From Methylobacterium amylolyticum (GTDB lineage Bacteria > Pseudomonadota > Alphaproteobacteria > Rhizobiales > Beijerinckiaceae): a DNA stretch of 64,000 bases. Shown here in pieces: positions 63,956 to 64,000 of this stretch. A model generated the notes under the pieces. That model saw only the letters and a program-made list of their open reading frames with translations. It was not told the origin of the DNA and searched no databases. Each line of letters starts with the position of its first letter. The first letter of the stretch is position 1. The position numbers were made by a program, and so were the translations under genes. The stretch lies in assembly GCF_030700245.1 (NCBI RefSeq), contig NZ_JAUYZI010000007.1:94438-158437 (forward strand). Reading direction: 5' to 3'.

Positions 63956-64000
63956 CAATCTCAGCACATCACAGGGCCGCCTCCTAGATACAAGGGTGGC

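Larger units (their letters stand above)
62840..63994 (-). mobile_element. IS110-family insertion sequence (with one core dinucleotide)
   Basis: The element is 1155 bp including one copy of the AG (CT on the transposase strand) core. It has no terminal inverted repeats, which is normal for IS110. Its ends are placed by the split hairpin repeat: GGGAG-AG at 62833-62839 on one side, and AG-GGTGGC at 63993-64000 on the other, whose union restores the uninterrupted repeat. The transposase gene occupies 62855-63793. The non-coding ends are about 15 bases (right end, after the stop) and about 200 bases (left end, before the start), the asymmetry expected for the IS110 subgroup. Confidence 0.85.

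Overview
The window comes from a GC-rich alphaproteobacterium of the order Hyphomicrobiales, most likely a Methylobacterium. Four things point there: a CcrM-type GANTC adenine methyltransferase, an F0-only ATP synthase operon (atpI-atpB-atpE-atpF'-atpF) separate from F1 genes, an FrmR/CsoR-like regulator beside a zinc alcohol/formaldehyde dehydrogenase, and several dispersed intergenic repeats typical of that lineage. Most of the window is chromosomal housekeeping DNA. The accessory content is one insertion sequence at the right edge, a P450/glycosyltransferase operon, a possible HEPN two-gene module and an orphan BrnA antitoxin.

Layout. 0-5 kb: an OmpA-like envelope protein, an ABC-F ATPase, a polyhydroxyalkanoate-system protein and a short RlpA-like protein, all on the minus strand. 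5.6-9.6 kb: ccrM and mutY converge on a cluster of four hairpins, followed by a DUF721/DciA-like gene and a DsbA-like oxidoreductase. 9.7-12.6 kb: the F0 operon, with a recognisable promoter and an intrinsic terminator. 12.6-17.6 kb: an alpha/beta hydrolase, manganese catalase behind a perfect 17-bp palindrome, an FrmR-like repressor, a zinc alcohol dehydrogenase and a yellow/MRJP-family protein. 17.6-21.8 kb: a tightly overlapping minus-strand operon of GT1 glycosyltransferase, 60-residue peptide, 3Fe-4S ferredoxin, ferredoxin reductase and P450. 22-25.2 kb: a LysR gene divergent from a quinone-detoxification set (ring-cleaving dioxygenase, esterase, DoxX). 25.2-32.5 kb: gyrB, an aldo/keto reductase, a metallo-beta-lactamase-fold hydrolase, the HEPN pair, a GH13 enzyme and BrnA.

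32.7-38.4 kb: a class A penicillin-binding protein and several small exported or unknown proteins. 38.5-50 kb: exopolysaccharide genes (Wza-like export protein, Wzz/ExoP-like protein with a degenerate kinase domain, CelD-like acyltransferase, polysaccharide deacetylase, GT4 glycosyltransferase, polyprenyl glycosylphosphotransferase), interrupted by a heme A synthase and a hemolysin III/PAQR-like membrane protein. 50.3-51.6 kb is a long stretch with no convincing gene. 51.6-62.7 kb: a DUF4239 membrane protein, the helicase HrpB, several short exported proteins, an MFS transporter divergent from a LysR gene, and NADP-malic enzyme.

The most striking feature is the IS110-family element at 62840-63994. 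Its ends can be set to the base because it splits a hairpin repeat, leaving a CT core (coding strand) on both sides. The roughly 200-nt non-coding region upstream of its transposase contains short segments that match or complement both sides of the target and both sides of the donor junction, in the order known for IS621 bridge RNA. I found no tRNA, rRNA or CRISPR array.
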